A DNA stretch of 64,000 nt from Halonotius roseus. GTDB taxonomy: Archaea > Halobacteriota > Halobacteria > Halobacteriales > Haloferacaceae. This document shows, in pieces, positions 1-9,326 of the stretch (positions are counted from its first letter, which is position 1; each line of letters starts with the position of its first letter). The notes below the pieces were generated by a model. That model was not told the DNA's origin. It made no database searches and saw only the letters and a list, made by a program, of their open reading frames with translations. Both the position numbers and the translations under genes were made by a program. The DNA lies in the NCBI RefSeq assembly GCF_006861655.1, contig NZ_SESI01000003.1, positions 1-64,000 of the forward strand, read 5' to 3'.

Positions 1-321
1 GTAGGGCCCGGAATCTTGTCTCAGATTCCGTCTCCGGGCTCTGACTCTCATCACCCGTACCGATTACTGGCACGGTGGGCCGTTACCCCACCGTCTACCT
101 AATCGGCCGCAGCCGCATCCTTCAGCGATGTCTTTCGTAAACACCGCATTCCAGCTGGTGTTTCGTATCAGCTATTAGCCTCAGTTTCCCGAGGGTATCG
201 CTGACTGAAGGGTAGCTTGGCCACGTGTTACTGAGCTATGCGCCGCGAGTCTGAACTCGCTCGACTAGCATGGCTAAATCGAATCCCAATAGCAATGTCC
301 TCCGGCAGGATCAACCGGAAT
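1..321 (-). rRNA. 16S ribosomal RNA, 5' part
   Basis: The minus strand carries the 5' region of an archaeal small-subunit rRNA. At 302-321 the complement reads as the classical archaeal 16S start (ATTCCGGTTGATCCTGCCGG), so the mature 5' end lies at about 321. The gene runs off the window at position 1, so only about 320 nt are present. It is transcribed leftward from promoters near 670-790. Confidence 0.97.
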
Positions 322-325
322 GTGT

Positions 326-382
326 CCAACTGTCTCTCCGAGACAGTTGGGGGTTGGCGGGAACGATTCCCTGACGGGAATC
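326..382 (-). other. pre-16S leader hairpins
   Basis: Two perfect hairpins sit just upstream of the 16S 5' end. The first has 11-bp arms at 326-336 and 340-350 with a 3-nt loop. The second has 7-bp arms at 365-371 and 376-382 with a 4-nt loop. They are probably part of the precursor leader and its processing stem. The matching 3' flank of 16S lies outside the window, so the role in processing is inferred. Confidence 0.6.
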
Positions 383-670
383 GGTCACCAAATGTGTCTC
401 ATTGCATGGTCTGTGTTCGGAGCCACGCGAGCGATCGGGTGGCACCGAACTACCAAGGCTAACGTCGGATCCCATCTGTACGGCGTACCGCAGGGGTGGG
501 ATCCCCATTGTGTCGGATCTGAACGTACCCGACTGGGCGGTATAAGCCCGTCGGATCAGTTGTGGTCGACTCGTGTCGACCACGCGTTCTGACCCATGCG
601 AGTGCTGACCGATTCGAACGGTCGGCGGCTCGCGGTGTGTTTTTGCTGCATTCCAGTCGAACGCCCTGTT

Positions 671-692
671 ATACTTAAGGGCGTTGGTTCGA
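671..692 (-). promoter_or_regulatory. rRNA operon promoter (TATA/BRE)
   Basis: On the minus strand a TTAAGTAT box (671-678) follows a CGAA-type BRE-like segment, the form seen in haloarchaeal rRNA promoters. It predicts a start near 645-650, giving a leader of roughly 325 nt before 16S. Haloarchaeal rRNA operons usually have several tandem promoters. Confidence 0.7.
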
Positions 693-774
693 ACTGGGAG
701 CCGTCCGGCGATTCCGGACGGCAGTGATCGCGTGTGTTTCCGCACACGACCAGTGCATTCTACCGAAGACGAGG

Positions 775-786
775 TTTATACAAAAG
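775..786 (-). promoter_or_regulatory. possible second upstream rRNA promoter
   Basis: The minus strand reads CTTTTGTATAAA here, a plausible TATA box about 100 bases above the first rRNA promoter. Tandem promoters are common in haloarchaeal rRNA operons, but this one rests only on its base composition and position. The rest of 787-946 shows no gene. Confidence 0.35.
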
Positions 787-946
787 GCCTCTGATACAGT
801 CCGAGATTCGAAAACAAAGCAGGATTTTCAGCCGTTCGTCACGTCAGCAACGATACCAGCCCATGAGAACTGAACACATGGCTGATTGTATGATGACTCG
901 TCACATGCCCCAGCGGCAACACCGTTGGAGAGATCAGAACGGCCGA

Positions 947-1399
947 TTAGTCGGCATCGACCGGTGTTTTCACGACGGTGACCGGCCGCTCGGTCGTTCT
1001 GACGACGCGCTCGGCGACGCTGCCGAGCAGGCGACGATACTCGCTGGATCGGTGTTTCGATCCCATGATCGTCAGCCCGATGTCGGCCTCGTCAGCGTAG
1101 CGCAGAATCTCCTCGTGGGGAACACCGTGGCGAACAGCGATAACGGTCTCGACACCGGCGTCGGCCGCGCGCGCTTGCACCGACTCGACGGCCTCCCCAC
1201 CGGCCTGCTCTAAGGCGTCCTCTAACCCTTCGAACTCGTGGACGTACTCGTCGCCCGTATAGGAGCTGTAGGTGTCGGTGTCGACAACAAACAGGATGTG
1301 GAGGGTCGCCTCATACCGGGTGGCCGCGTCGATCGCGTGGTCGATCGCCTGATCAACGCCGGCACTCGTGTCAACCGGAAGCAACAGTCGGTCGTACAT
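947..1399 (-). CDS. universal stress protein, UspA family
   Basis: A 150-residue single-domain UspA-type protein. It opens with MYDRLLLPVDTS, the usual beta-1 strand with an Asp that helps hold nucleotide. Near the C-terminus the segment GSKHRSSEYRRLLGSVAERV resembles the G-2x-G-9x-G ATP-binding pattern of ATP-binding Usp proteins. I chose the ATG at 1397-1399 because it starts the conserved domain, and the nine extra upstream codons do not fit the family. It is monocistronic and lies upstream of the rRNA promoters. Role: cytoplasmic stress response protein; the precise function is unknown. Confidence 0.88.
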   Translation of the reverse strand: MYDRLLLPVDTSAGVDQAIDHAIDAATRYEATLHILFVVDTDTYSSYTGDEYVHEFEGLEDALEQAGGEAVESVQARAADAGVETVIAVRHGVPHEEILRYADEADIGLTIMGSKHRSSEYRRLLGSVAERVVRTTERPVTVVKTPVDAD

Positions 1400-1471
1400 A
1401 CAGCACGGTAGCGTCGCCGAGAACAAAACTGTCGGGTCGGATAGAAAAGGATCGTCGACTGCTGAGGGGGC

Positions 1472-3445
1472 TCAGTCGGCGGCTTCGAAGACGGCCACGC
1501 TGTCGACGGTCAGCCCCTCTTCGGCGGCGCGGGACTCACCGGAGACGAGATCGGTCGCATCAACGGTTTCGTCGACGCCGACGACCGTCTCACCCTCGCC
1601 GAAGTTGAGCACAACGATATAGCGGTCGTCGGCACTCTCACGGCCGAAGGCGACGACCTCGTCCTCGTTGTCGGCGTCGTAGTCGATCCGCTGGAGATCG
1701 CCGTTGGAGCCCAGTGCCGGATGCTCCTGTTTGAGATCGATCAGCTGGTCGTAGTGATCGCGGATCTCATCGCGGGCGTGATCCCACGCGAGGTGGTCAC
1801 GCCGGCCGCGCTGGCCGAGCTCCTGGCCGCCGTACAGCATCGGCACGCCGGGCAGCGTAAACACCGCGCCCGCGGCGGCCTTCGTCGCGGCGTCGCCACA
1901 TTCGACGATGTATCGGGTCTCGTCGTGGTTCTCCATGTAGAGCATGAAGGCGGCGTGATCGGGGAACGCCGACCGCTGGCGGCCCTCGACGGCGTCGAGG
2001 ATTGCCTCGGCGGGTTGGTTGCCGTCGCCGACCTGCCGGAGCGTGAAGTAGGTCGTCGTATCGAAGTGGATGTCGAACATCCCCTCGTGGAAGTCCGCGA
2101 TATACGGGATCGTCTCATCCAGCAGGAGGAACTCGGGGTCGATGGCTTTCAGCCGCTCGCGCATCTCCTTCCAGAAGGATTCGGGAACGGCCCACGCCAT
2201 ATCACACCGGAAGCCGTCGGCGACCTCCGCCCATGTGTCGAGGGCCTCAAGCAGGTGTCGGCGGACTTTGAGATTCGTGAAATCAAAGTTGGCGATGAAC
2301 TCCCAGCCGAAGTAGGTGCCGGGCTCGCCGTTGTCCTGCCATTCGTACCAGTCGTAGTATTCGGAGCCTGGGTTCTGGTAGGCATCCTCGAAGTATGGAT
2401 GGTCACGCGCGGAGTGATTCAACACGAGATCGAACAGCACCGACATCCCGCGGTCGTGGGCGGCCTCGACGAAGGCCTCGTAGTCGTCGCGGTCGCCGAG
2501 GTCGTCGGCGATAGAGAAGAAGTCGGTGATGTTGTAGCCGTGGGGCGCGCCATCGTGTTGGAGCACGGGCGTCAGCCACAGACAGTCGACACCGAGATCC
2601 TCCATGTAGTCGAGGCGTTTTTCGAGGGCCTCGAACGTCGTTTCGGCCTCGTCGTCGTCGGCCGCGTAGCCGCGGACGTAGATCTCATAGAGGGTGACCT
2701 CCTTGCCCCACTGCGGCGGGTCGTACAGCCGGTGAACCGCAAAATCGCCCTCGTCGCCGAGGCGATCGATGCTGACGGCGTCAGCAACGCTGTAACTGTC
2801 GCCGATGGCGACGGCGTGAACGCGGAGCTCGTCGTCGATCACGTCGAGCGGCGCGCGGAGTTCGTGGCCGTCGATGGTGACCTCAGACTCGTCGACGCCG
2901 TCGCGGTCGTCGAGCAGGAACTCGACATCGAGCTCGTCGGCGTCACGCGAGGAGTCGGGATGCGGTTTCGGCGTCGCCGTGATGACGGCCTCGTCGTCGT
3001 GAATCTCGCCGTCAAGGCGAACCCGCGGGCGACCTTCGCCCTCGCCCTCTGATTGGCCGAGCGCGCCCGAGCCGGAGCCCGAGGCAAAGCCGCTCCCGCT
3101 GCGCTGTTGTGGCCGTGCCGAGCCGCTTTGACCGCTGTAGCCGCTGTACCCGCTGTAGCCGCTCACGCCGGTCGCGCCGGTGCCTTCGCCGGTTGGCTGG
3201 TACGAGCTGGGGAACACGCGGATCGTCTGGTTGAACGTGTTCCGCGGCGTCGTCAGCGTCGCCACGTATCGCCCCGATACGTCGGGGACGAAATGCTCGA
3301 CGGAGTCGTCGCCGAGGGTGACGTCGCTGTCGATCGGTGCGTCGCTGATCGTCCAACTGTAGTCGGCGTCCGGATCGGGATCACGGGGAGCTAACTGCAC
3401 GGCATCCCCAACGGCGATGAACTGCGGCTGCCCTGGATGGTTCAT
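1472..3445 (-). CDS. GH13 alpha-amylase family enzyme with Ig-like N-terminus
   Basis: A 657-residue glycoside hydrolase of family 13, acting on alpha-1,4-glucans. Residues 1-80 look like a beta-sandwich or Ig-like module, and 95-135 is a Gly/Ser/Tyr-rich linker with three GYS repeats. About 145-240 is a second beta-rich, CBM48-like stretch, then the catalytic barrel. All four GH13 regions are present: DLVLNH at 339-344, GFRCDMA with nucleophile Asp415, acid/base Glu444 (LLDE), and ENHDETR at 505-511. No signal peptide is visible, so it is probably intracellular. I chose the ATG at 3443-3445 because a TATA box lies about 35 bases upstream. It is divergent from the GH15 gene, which suggests a shared glycogen or starch role. 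Exact substrate (amylase, cyclomaltodextrinase, alpha-glucosidase) is not resolved. Confidence 0.88.
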   Translation of the reverse strand: MNHPGQPQFIAVGDAVQLAPRDPDPDADYSWTISDAPIDSDVTLGDDSVEHFVPDVSGRYVATLTTPRNTFNQTIRVFPSSYQPTGEGTGATGVSGYSGYSGYSGQSGSARPQQRSGSGFASGSGSGALGQSEGEGEGRPRVRLDGEIHDDEAVITATPKPHPDSSRDADELDVEFLLDDRDGVDESEVTIDGHELRAPLDVIDDELRVHAVAIGDSYSVADAVSIDRLGDEGDFAVHRLYDPPQWGKEVTLYEIYVRGYAADDDEAETTFEALEKRLDYMEDLGVDCLWLTPVLQHDGAPHGYNITDFFSIADDLGDRDDYEAFVEAAHDRGMSVLFDLVLNHSARDHPYFEDAYQNPGSEYYDWYEWQDNGEPGTYFGWEFIANFDFTNLKVRRHLLEALDTWAEVADGFRCDMAWAVPESFWKEMRERLKAIDPEFLLLDETIPYIADFHEGMFDIHFDTTTYFTLRQVGDGNQPAEAILDAVEGRQRSAFPDHAAFMLYMENHDETRYIVECGDAATKAAAGAVFTLPGVPMLYGGQELGQRGRRDHLAWDHARDEIRDHYDQLIDLKQEHPALGSNGDLQRIDYDADNEDEVVAFGRESADDRYIVVLNFGEGETVVGVDETVDATDLVSGESRAAEEGLTVDSVAVFEAAD

Positions 3446-3685
3446 ACTCGTACGTACGCCGAGGGTTACTTTGGTCTTATGTATTTGAGAGATACTAGGT
3501 TCGACTGTTTGACCCGAGGCAACGAACAGCCAAATGGCCTTCAAATCGGTTGAGGAGGCTGATATCTCCACATAATGGTGATTGGATCTGAGGCGTGCTG
3601 TGTCACATTTGTTCATTATCATAGAAAGATATCGGCGAACGCAAAGCCGCCAATACTTAGTTGTGGACAGCAAATCACCTCGTAC
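3446..3685. promoter_or_regulatory. divergent promoter region of the GH13 and GH15 genes
   Basis: The 240-base gap has no gene and is AT-richer than its surroundings. For the leftward GH13 gene a box reading AAATACATAAG lies at 3476-3486 on the minus strand. For the rightward GH15 gene AATACTTA lies at 3652-3659, 27 bases before the ATG, so that transcript is probably leaderless or nearly so. Confidence 0.55.
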
Positions 3686-6600
3686 ATGCGACTCCGCACC
3701 GCGCTCAACGAGTTCAAACGCAACCGCGATGGTCGGTTTCCGGCGGAGTGCCGAACCATCGACGGTGCGTTTTCGGCGCACGGGGATCGGCTCGTCTACG
3801 TCGATCCTGATGGCGGGCTCCGGGACTACTCCTCACCGCTGTCAGGCCTCTATGGCATCGATCGGGCACGACTCGGCATCGAGACCGAAACCGACACCCA
3901 GTGGTTCGACGAGTTCTCCACGGTTCGCCAACACTACTACCGGGAGACAAACGTCGTCGAAACCGAGTACGCCGCCGACGGGTTCACCGTCCACCAGTAC
4001 GACCTCACCCTCGGCCGTGCCCACGTCACCCACATCGAGCTTCGGGGCGCGATCCCACCAAACGCCGAGCTGACGGCGTTTCTCACCTTCGCCCCCGAGG
4101 GGCAGGAATCACAGGTCGGCCGGCTCATCCATGACGGGGCCGGCCCCAACGACACCGATGTCGTCGAGGTCTTCCACCGCGGCGAACACGATTACGTCAC
4201 CGCCTCGACCGGCATCATCGACGTGCGGGGGCAGATCCCCGAACGCTTCGAGGAGATCCTCTCCGATGAGGCCTACGAGTTCCCGCGCGAGGCCGTCATC
4301 AACCGCTTCGAGGACACCCATCTCAGCGGCGATGTCGTCGTCAACGCCCCCTTAGAACAGAGCGGCCGGGCGGCCAAAACGACGATCGTCACGCAGCTAT
4401 CGGATCACGAGACGGTCGACCGGGAGGCCGCCCTCGCGGATCTCCGACAGTGTGCGGCCGCCCACCGGGGTGCCGACGACATCCGGGCGGCCGGCCGCCA
4501 GCGCGCCGAGGTGTCGGTGCCGGAGTCGGCCCCCAACGGCAACGTCGTCCGCGAGGATCTGCGGGCACTCTCACTGCTGACCGCCCCGACCGGTGCCCAC
4601 GTCGCTGCCCCGGAGTTCGACCCCTTCTACGCCCACTCCGGCGGCTACGGCTACACCTGGTTCCGCGACGAGGCTGAGGTCGGCCGCCACCTCCTGACGG
4701 CGGATTCGCTGTTGGATCTCGATCTCCAGGAGTCGCTAGCATCGACAGCCGAGTTCTTCTGTGAAACACAGGAAGACGACGGCTCGTGGTCACACCGCGT
4801 GTGGGCGATGGATGGCTCGCTCGCCCCAGGGTGGGCTCACGGCCGCATCGAGGGCGGCAACGACGACTACCAGGCCGACCAGACCGCAAGCGTGGTCGGC
4901 TTTCTTGGCCGGCTGTTGACCGAACGTGGCGAGGCACTCTCGGAGCCGCTACGGGAGGAGATCCGAACGACGATCCGGGATGCGGTCGATGTGCTCGATG
5001 AGACGCTGGCCGACGATGGGCTGCCCGTGGCCTGTCAGAACCTCTGGGAGAACATGACCGGGCGGTTCAGCCACACGGCGGCGACCTATCTCGCGGCCTA
5101 CGTGGCGGTCGCCGACGCCCCGGTCGAACCCGAACTCCAGTCGCACGCGCGAGCCCAGGCGAAGACGGTCTTCGACGGTCTCGATCGGTTCTGGAGTAAG
5201 ACGCGTGAGGCCTACGGGATCCGGCTCAACAACAGCGGCAAGCTCGACGACCGGATCGATTCGGCCACCTTCGGGATCGTCGAGGCGGTTGTCGACTACG
5301 ATGAGCTCGTCGACGACGAGCTGTCGTCGGAGACCCTCGACCGACTCAGCGATCACGTCCAACACGTCTTCGACGCGCTGTACCGCAATCCCGAGGAGAG
5401 CTCGGTCGCCGGGCTCGCACGGTTTGAGGGTGACACCTGGCGGTCGGAGGGCCAACAGGGCGAGAAGATCTGGACGCCCTCGACGGCGTGGGGCGCGGTC
5501 GCGGCAACAGAGCTTGGCGTCCTGCTGTCGACATACGACCGCGAGGACGACGCCGAGGAGTGTTTCGATCAGGCCGGAACGCTGTACGAGCATCTGCTCC
5601 CGAACGGGCCGTTGACGACGCGGGCCGGCTATCTCGCCGAGCAGGCCTTCGACGACGGCACCGTCGACAGCGCGGCCCCGCTTGGGTGGTCGCACGCGCT
5701 GCGCCTGCGGGCGACGGCGACACTGCGGGAGCAGAACGCCCTGCCGCTCATCACACCCGCGCCATCCGGCCCGGAGAGCCGGCCGCGGTGGACGACCGGC
5801 GAGAAATACGGCGTGGCGACGGTCGCCGACCACGGCAACGACGACGCCTCGAAGGTGTGGTTTACGCTCACCGAGGGCGCGCTCACCGAGGCGCGGTTCC
5901 CCCGGGTCGATCTGATGAATCTTCGAACCGTTGATTTCGTCGTTGCCGACGCCGGCGACACCGCCGAATACACCGCCCGCACACACAACGAGACCCGCAC
6001 CGACGACGACACCGAAACCATCGACCGCCGGGTCGAGCCGGCCGACGACGACGCGCTGCTCTTCCGGCATATCATCACCGAACAGGGCGACGGCCGCGGC
6101 CACGAGTGGACGCTGACCGTCGAGTACGCGATCGATCCCGACCACGACGCCATCGTCGCCGACATCGATTTCGAAAGCGACGACAACAACGAGTATGACA
6201 TCTACGCTGTCGCCGACATCTCGCTGACCAACACCGGCACCCGCGATCGGGGCTACCGACTCGGCGAGCGCGGCAACTACCATCTGGCCGCCCGCGACGC
6301 CGAGGCCTACGACACCGGCGCGGAGGCCCTCCTCACCGACGAGGACGGCGATGTCTACAGCGTCGCCATGGCGATGACGACGCCGAACCAGTTCGATTGG
6401 GCAACGGTCGGCGCGGCCGGCTCCAAACATCTCGCTGAGCTGTTCAGCGACGGTGATCGGCCGCTGCCAAACGACCGACTGGACGACGACAATATCGTGC
6501 TTGCGGGCCTGCTCGGAACCGGAACAACGGTCGGCGAGACGCTGGCGATCGGGTTCGGTAACAACGCCGACACCGCCGCCGCCCTCGGCGAGGCCGAAGG

Positions 6601-8227
6601 CGCGTTGGCGACCGGCTACGACGACGTGCGGGCGTCCTACCGCGAGACGTGGGGGGAGTTCCTCGCCGACAAGGAGGTTCCCGAGTTCATCCTCGACGAC
6701 GAGGCACTCTACAAACAGTACAAAAGCTGTCTGATGGCCCTCCGGGCTGTCGAGGACAAAACCTATCTCGGCGCGGGGATCGCCAGCCCCTCGGTGCCGT
6801 GGGGTGAGGCGGTCACCGCCGACGAGCCGAAGGGGTACGGCTATAACTTCGTGTGGTCGCGGGATCTGTATCAGGTCTTTACCGTCTTCGAGGCGATCGG
6901 CGACCACAAAACTGCGACCGACGCCCTCCAGTACATCTTCGAGTACCAGCAGGACGATGAGGGCTTTATTCCCCAGAACACCTACGTCAACGGGCTCACC
7001 CGCTGGGGTGGCGAGCAGATCGACAACATCTCCTTCCCGCTGATCATGGCCTACCAGCTGGCCGAAAACGACATCGCCTTTGAGGAGGTCACCTACGGCT
7101 ACATCAACGTCAAGCGATCGGCGGATTACGTCGCCCGCAATGGGCCGGCAACCGCCCAGGAGCGATGGGAGGAGGAGGCCGGCTACTCACCCTCATCGAT
7201 CGCCGCCGAGGTCGCCGGGCTGGTCAGCGCGGCCGACATCGCCATCGACGAGGACGAAACGGCCGACGCGCTCGTCTGGCTCGCGTTGGCCGACGACTGG
7301 ACCGACCGTGTCGAGGAGTGGTGTGCGACCAAAACCGGGACGCAACTCCACACCAACACGCCGTACTACGTACGCGTCACGCGGGACGGCAACCCCGAGG
7401 CCGGCCACCTGCGGACGCTGGCAAACGCGGGGCCGACACTCGACGAGCGGGAGATCATCGACGGTGGCTTCCTTGAGCTGACGCGGCTGGGCATCAAGTC
7501 GGCCGATAATGACGTAATCACAAACTCGCTGGTCGAAGTCGACGAAACGATCCGGCTAGATACGCCTCAAGGCCCGGCGTTCTACCGCTACAACGGCGAC
7601 GGCTACGGCGAGCGCGCGATGGGTGAGAAGGGCGCGCCGTGGTCGGTTCAGACAAAAGGGAAGGGTCGGCTGTGGCCGATCTTTACCGGCGAGCGCGGCG
7701 AGTACGAGCTGTTGGCCGGCACCGACGAGGGCGATCTCGCCCCGCGGAATCTCCTGGAGACGATGGCCCGCTTTGCCAACAGCGGCCGGATGATCGCCGA
7801 GCAGGTCTGGGATCGCCACATCGATAACGAGTACAACTGGGATATCGGTGACGGCACCGGGTCGGCAACGCCGCTGGCTTGGAGTATGGCGCAGTTCATC
7901 CGGCTGGCTCACGGGATCGCCGAGGGCGAACCCGTCGAGACGCCGACGGCCGTCGACGACCGGTATCGCCACGGTGTGCGGCCCACCGGGCCGACACTGT
8001 CGGTCGAACGTCGGGTCTCGAAGGATAAGCTAACGATCACCGGTGAGACCGATGGCGCGATCGTCGCGGCCAGTGCCGACGGCACGGCGACGACAGCAAC
8101 CGCCGAGGACGGAACGTTCAAACTGACGCTGCCGGCCGGCCACGGGAAGACAACGGTTACGGTCGCAGCCGCCACCGACACCGACCTTAGAGCGGCCGGC
8201 ACGACGGTCAGGCGGTTCACGATCTGA
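3686..8227 (+). CDS. tandem GH15 glucoamylase-like protein
   Basis: A 1513-residue protein made of two glycoside hydrolase family 15 modules, the fold of glucan 1,4-alpha-glucosidase and trehalase-type enzymes. The first module carries GYGYTWFRDE at residues 320-329. The second carries GYGYNFVWSRD at 1050-1060 and a later GERAMGEKGAPWS segment. These W-x-RD segments are the substrate-binding signature of GH15 enzymes. Each module appears to have an N-terminal beta-sandwich and an alpha/alpha barrel. The C-terminal 90 residues are a small beta-rich tail. No signal peptide is seen. The start at 3686 (MRLRTALNEF) fits the promoter spacing and the family; the frame stays open 37 codons upstream but lacks support. 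Likely role: releasing glucose from alpha-glucans together with the divergent GH13 enzyme. Confidence 0.86.
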   Translation: MRLRTALNEFKRNRDGRFPAECRTIDGAFSAHGDRLVYVDPDGGLRDYSSPLSGLYGIDRARLGIETETDTQWFDEFSTVRQHYYRETNVVETEYAADGFTVHQYDLTLGRAHVTHIELRGAIPPNAELTAFLTFAPEGQESQVGRLIHDGAGPNDTDVVEVFHRGEHDYVTASTGIIDVRGQIPERFEEILSDEAYEFPREAVINRFEDTHLSGDVVVNAPLEQSGRAAKTTIVTQLSDHETVDREAALADLRQCAAAHRGADDIRAAGRQRAEVSVPESAPNGNVVREDLRALSLLTAPTGAHVAAPEFDPFYAHSGGYGYTWFRDEAEVGRHLLTADSLLDLDLQESLASTAEFFCETQEDDGSWSHRVWAMDGSLAPGWAHGRIEGGNDDYQADQTASVVGFLGRLLTERGEALSEPLREEIRTTIRDAVDVLDETLADDGLPVACQNLWENMTGRFSHTAATYLAAYVAVADAPVEPELQSHARAQAKTVFDGLDRFWSKTREAYGIRLNNSGKLDDRIDSATFGIVEAVVDYDELVDDELSSETLDRLSDHVQHVFDALYRNPEESSVAGLARFEGDTWRSEGQQGEKIWTPSTAWGAVAATELGVLLSTYDREDDAEECFDQAGTLYEHLLPNGPLTTRAGYLAEQAFDDGTVDSAAPLGWSHALRLRATATLREQNALPLITPAPSGPESRPRWTTGEKYGVATVADHGNDDASKVWFTLTEGALTEARFPRVDLMNLRTVDFVVADAGDTAEYTARTHNETRTDDDTETIDRRVEPADDDALLFRHIITEQGDGRGHEWTLTVEYAIDPDHDAIVADIDFESDDNNEYDIYAVADISLTNTGTRDRGYRLGERGNYHLAARDAEAYDTGAEALLTDEDGDVYSVAMAMTTPNQFDWATVGAAGSKHLAELFSDGDRPLPNDRLDDDNIVLAGLLGTGTTVGETLAIGFGNNADTAAALGEAEGALATGYDDVRASYRETWGEFLADKEVPEFILDDEALYKQYKSCLMALRAVEDKTYLGAGIASPSVPWGEAVTADEPKGYGYNFVWSRDLYQVFTVFEAIGDHKTATDALQYIFEYQQDDEGFIPQNTYVNGLTRWGGEQIDNISFPLIMAYQLAENDIAFEEVTYGYINVKRSADYVARNGPATAQERWEEEAGYSPSSIAAEVAGLVSAADIAIDEDETADALVWLALADDWTDRVEEWCATKTGTQLHTNTPYYVRVTRDGNPEAGHLRTLANAGPTLDEREIIDGGFLELTRLGIKSADNDVITNSLVEVDETIRLDTPQGPAFYRYNGDGYGERAMGEKGAPWSVQTKGKGRLWPIFTGERGEYELLAGTDEGDLAPRNLLETMARFANSGRMIAEQVWDRHIDNEYNWDIGDGTGSATPLAWSMAQFIRLAHGIAEGEPVETPTAVDDRYRHGVRPTGPTLSVERRVSKDKLTITGETDGAIVAASADGTATTATAEDGTFKLTLPAGHGKTTVTVAAATDTDLRAAGTTVRRFTI

Positions 8228-8263
8228 CCGGGTGTTTTTGCGCTCGGCACCCCTACAGGTGGT

Positions 8264-8818
8264 ATGGCAACCTACAGCCGCCGAACGCGGATCGATGCCC
8301 CGCTGGAGGCCGTTTGGGCGTTTCACGGGCAGATCGACGGGCTCGAACTGTTGACGCCGGGATGGATGGGCCTCAGCGTCGAGGGCGTCGTCGGCCCTGA
8401 CGGCGACCGGGATCCCCCCGAGCTGGTCGCGGGCAGCGAGATCACGATGGCGAGCCGGCCGTTCGGCCTCGCCCCCGAAAGCCGGTGGCTGTCACGGATC
8501 GTCGCCCGCGAACAGGAAGAGGGGTATCGGATGTTCCGCGACGATATGCTCGGCGGCCCCTTCGCGCTGTGGATCCACACCCACGAGTTCTACGGCGACG
8601 GCGAGGAGACCGTCATGATCGACACCGTTGACTACGAACTCCCGGCCGGCCCGGTCGGCCCGCTGGTCGATCGCCTGGCTGTCGTCGGCTTCGAGCCGAT
8701 GTTTCGGTATCGCCACCGTCGAACACGGGAGCTGCTCGAAGGCGACACGTATCCCAACTGGATGCCCGCTCTCGACGAAACTGACACAGAGGCCGACGAA
8801 AACGAACCCGACGCGTGA
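8264..8818 (+). CDS. SRPBCC (START/Bet v1-like) family protein
   Basis: A 184-residue protein of the SRPBCC superfamily, whose members bind lipids or other hydrophobic ligands in a helix-grip pocket. The start MATYSRRTRIDAPLEAVWAF is the typical first strand and helix. The middle segment with FRDDMLGGPFALWIHTHEF and the long C-terminal helix complete the fold. It follows the GH15 gene by 36 bases and precedes a glyoxalase-fold gene, all on the plus strand. Ligand and function are unknown. Confidence 0.8.
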   Translation: MATYSRRTRIDAPLEAVWAFHGQIDGLELLTPGWMGLSVEGVVGPDGDRDPPELVAGSEITMASRPFGLAPESRWLSRIVAREQEEGYRMFRDDMLGGPFALWIHTHEFYGDGEETVMIDTVDYELPAGPVGPLVDRLAVVGFEPMFRYRHRRTRELLEGDTYPNWMPALDETDTEADENEPDA

Positions 8819-8891
8819 TTGGTTGGCAACGACGCAGTTCCCCAGACGCAGCACCAGTATCGCTTAGTCGCTCCGTGCCCCTCCGACGACC

Positions 8892-9296
8892 ATGACGATC
8901 GACGTTGTCGACATCGATCACATCGCCATCCGCGTGAGTGATCTCGACGAATCGCTTCAGTTCTACGGTGATCTGCTCGGCCTTGAGACGCGTGACGAGG
9001 AGCGATTCGAGGACGGCGAGGTACCCTTCGTCGCTGTCATCGCCGGCGGTCGCCACATCCATCTCGTGCCGACCGACGAGGCGATCGATGTCGGCGGCGA
9101 ACACCTCTGTTTGCTGGTGCGGTCGGACGCGGTCGACACACACGAAGAGATCGACGAGCTGATCGCCGAGATCGAGGCCGCGGGCTACACCGTCGAGGCG
9201 GGCGAACCCTACGAGCGGTACGGTGCCTACGGCAACGACTGGGCGATCTATGTCCGGGATCCCGACGGACGACGGGTCGAGCTCAAGCTTCACTGA
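8892..9296 (+). CDS. VOC superfamily (glyoxalase/dioxygenase fold) protein
   Basis: A 134-residue vicinal-oxygen-chelate protein. It starts with the usual DHIAIRVSDLDESLQFYGDLLGLE segment, has HIHLVP in the middle and ends with IYVRDPDGRRVELKLH. Metal-ligand candidates are the early His in DHIAI, the His in HIHLVP and the late Glu in RVELKL. Members include glyoxalase I, extradiol dioxygenases and resistance proteins, so the substrate cannot be read from sequence. The gene stands alone between the SRPBCC gene and a convergent histidine kinase. Confidence 0.85.
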   Translation: MTIDVVDIDHIAIRVSDLDESLQFYGDLLGLETRDEERFEDGEVPFVAVIAGGRHIHLVPTDEAIDVGGEHLCLLVRSDAVDTHEEIDELIAEIEAAGYTVEAGEPYERYGAYGNDWAIYVRDPDGRRVELKLH

Positions 9297-9326
9297 AGCG
9301 GTCACTGCCGCGGCGACGCCGCAAAA

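Noticed and set aside
1721-3052. 443-residue plus-strand frame inside the GH13 gene
   Set aside because: Antisense shadow; catalytic GH13 motifs are on the minus strand.
4949-6907. 652-residue frame on the minus strand inside the GH15 gene
   Set aside because: It is the antisense of a high-GC acidic gene; the plus strand carries GH15 motifs and the minus product is Val/Arg-rich without any known domain.
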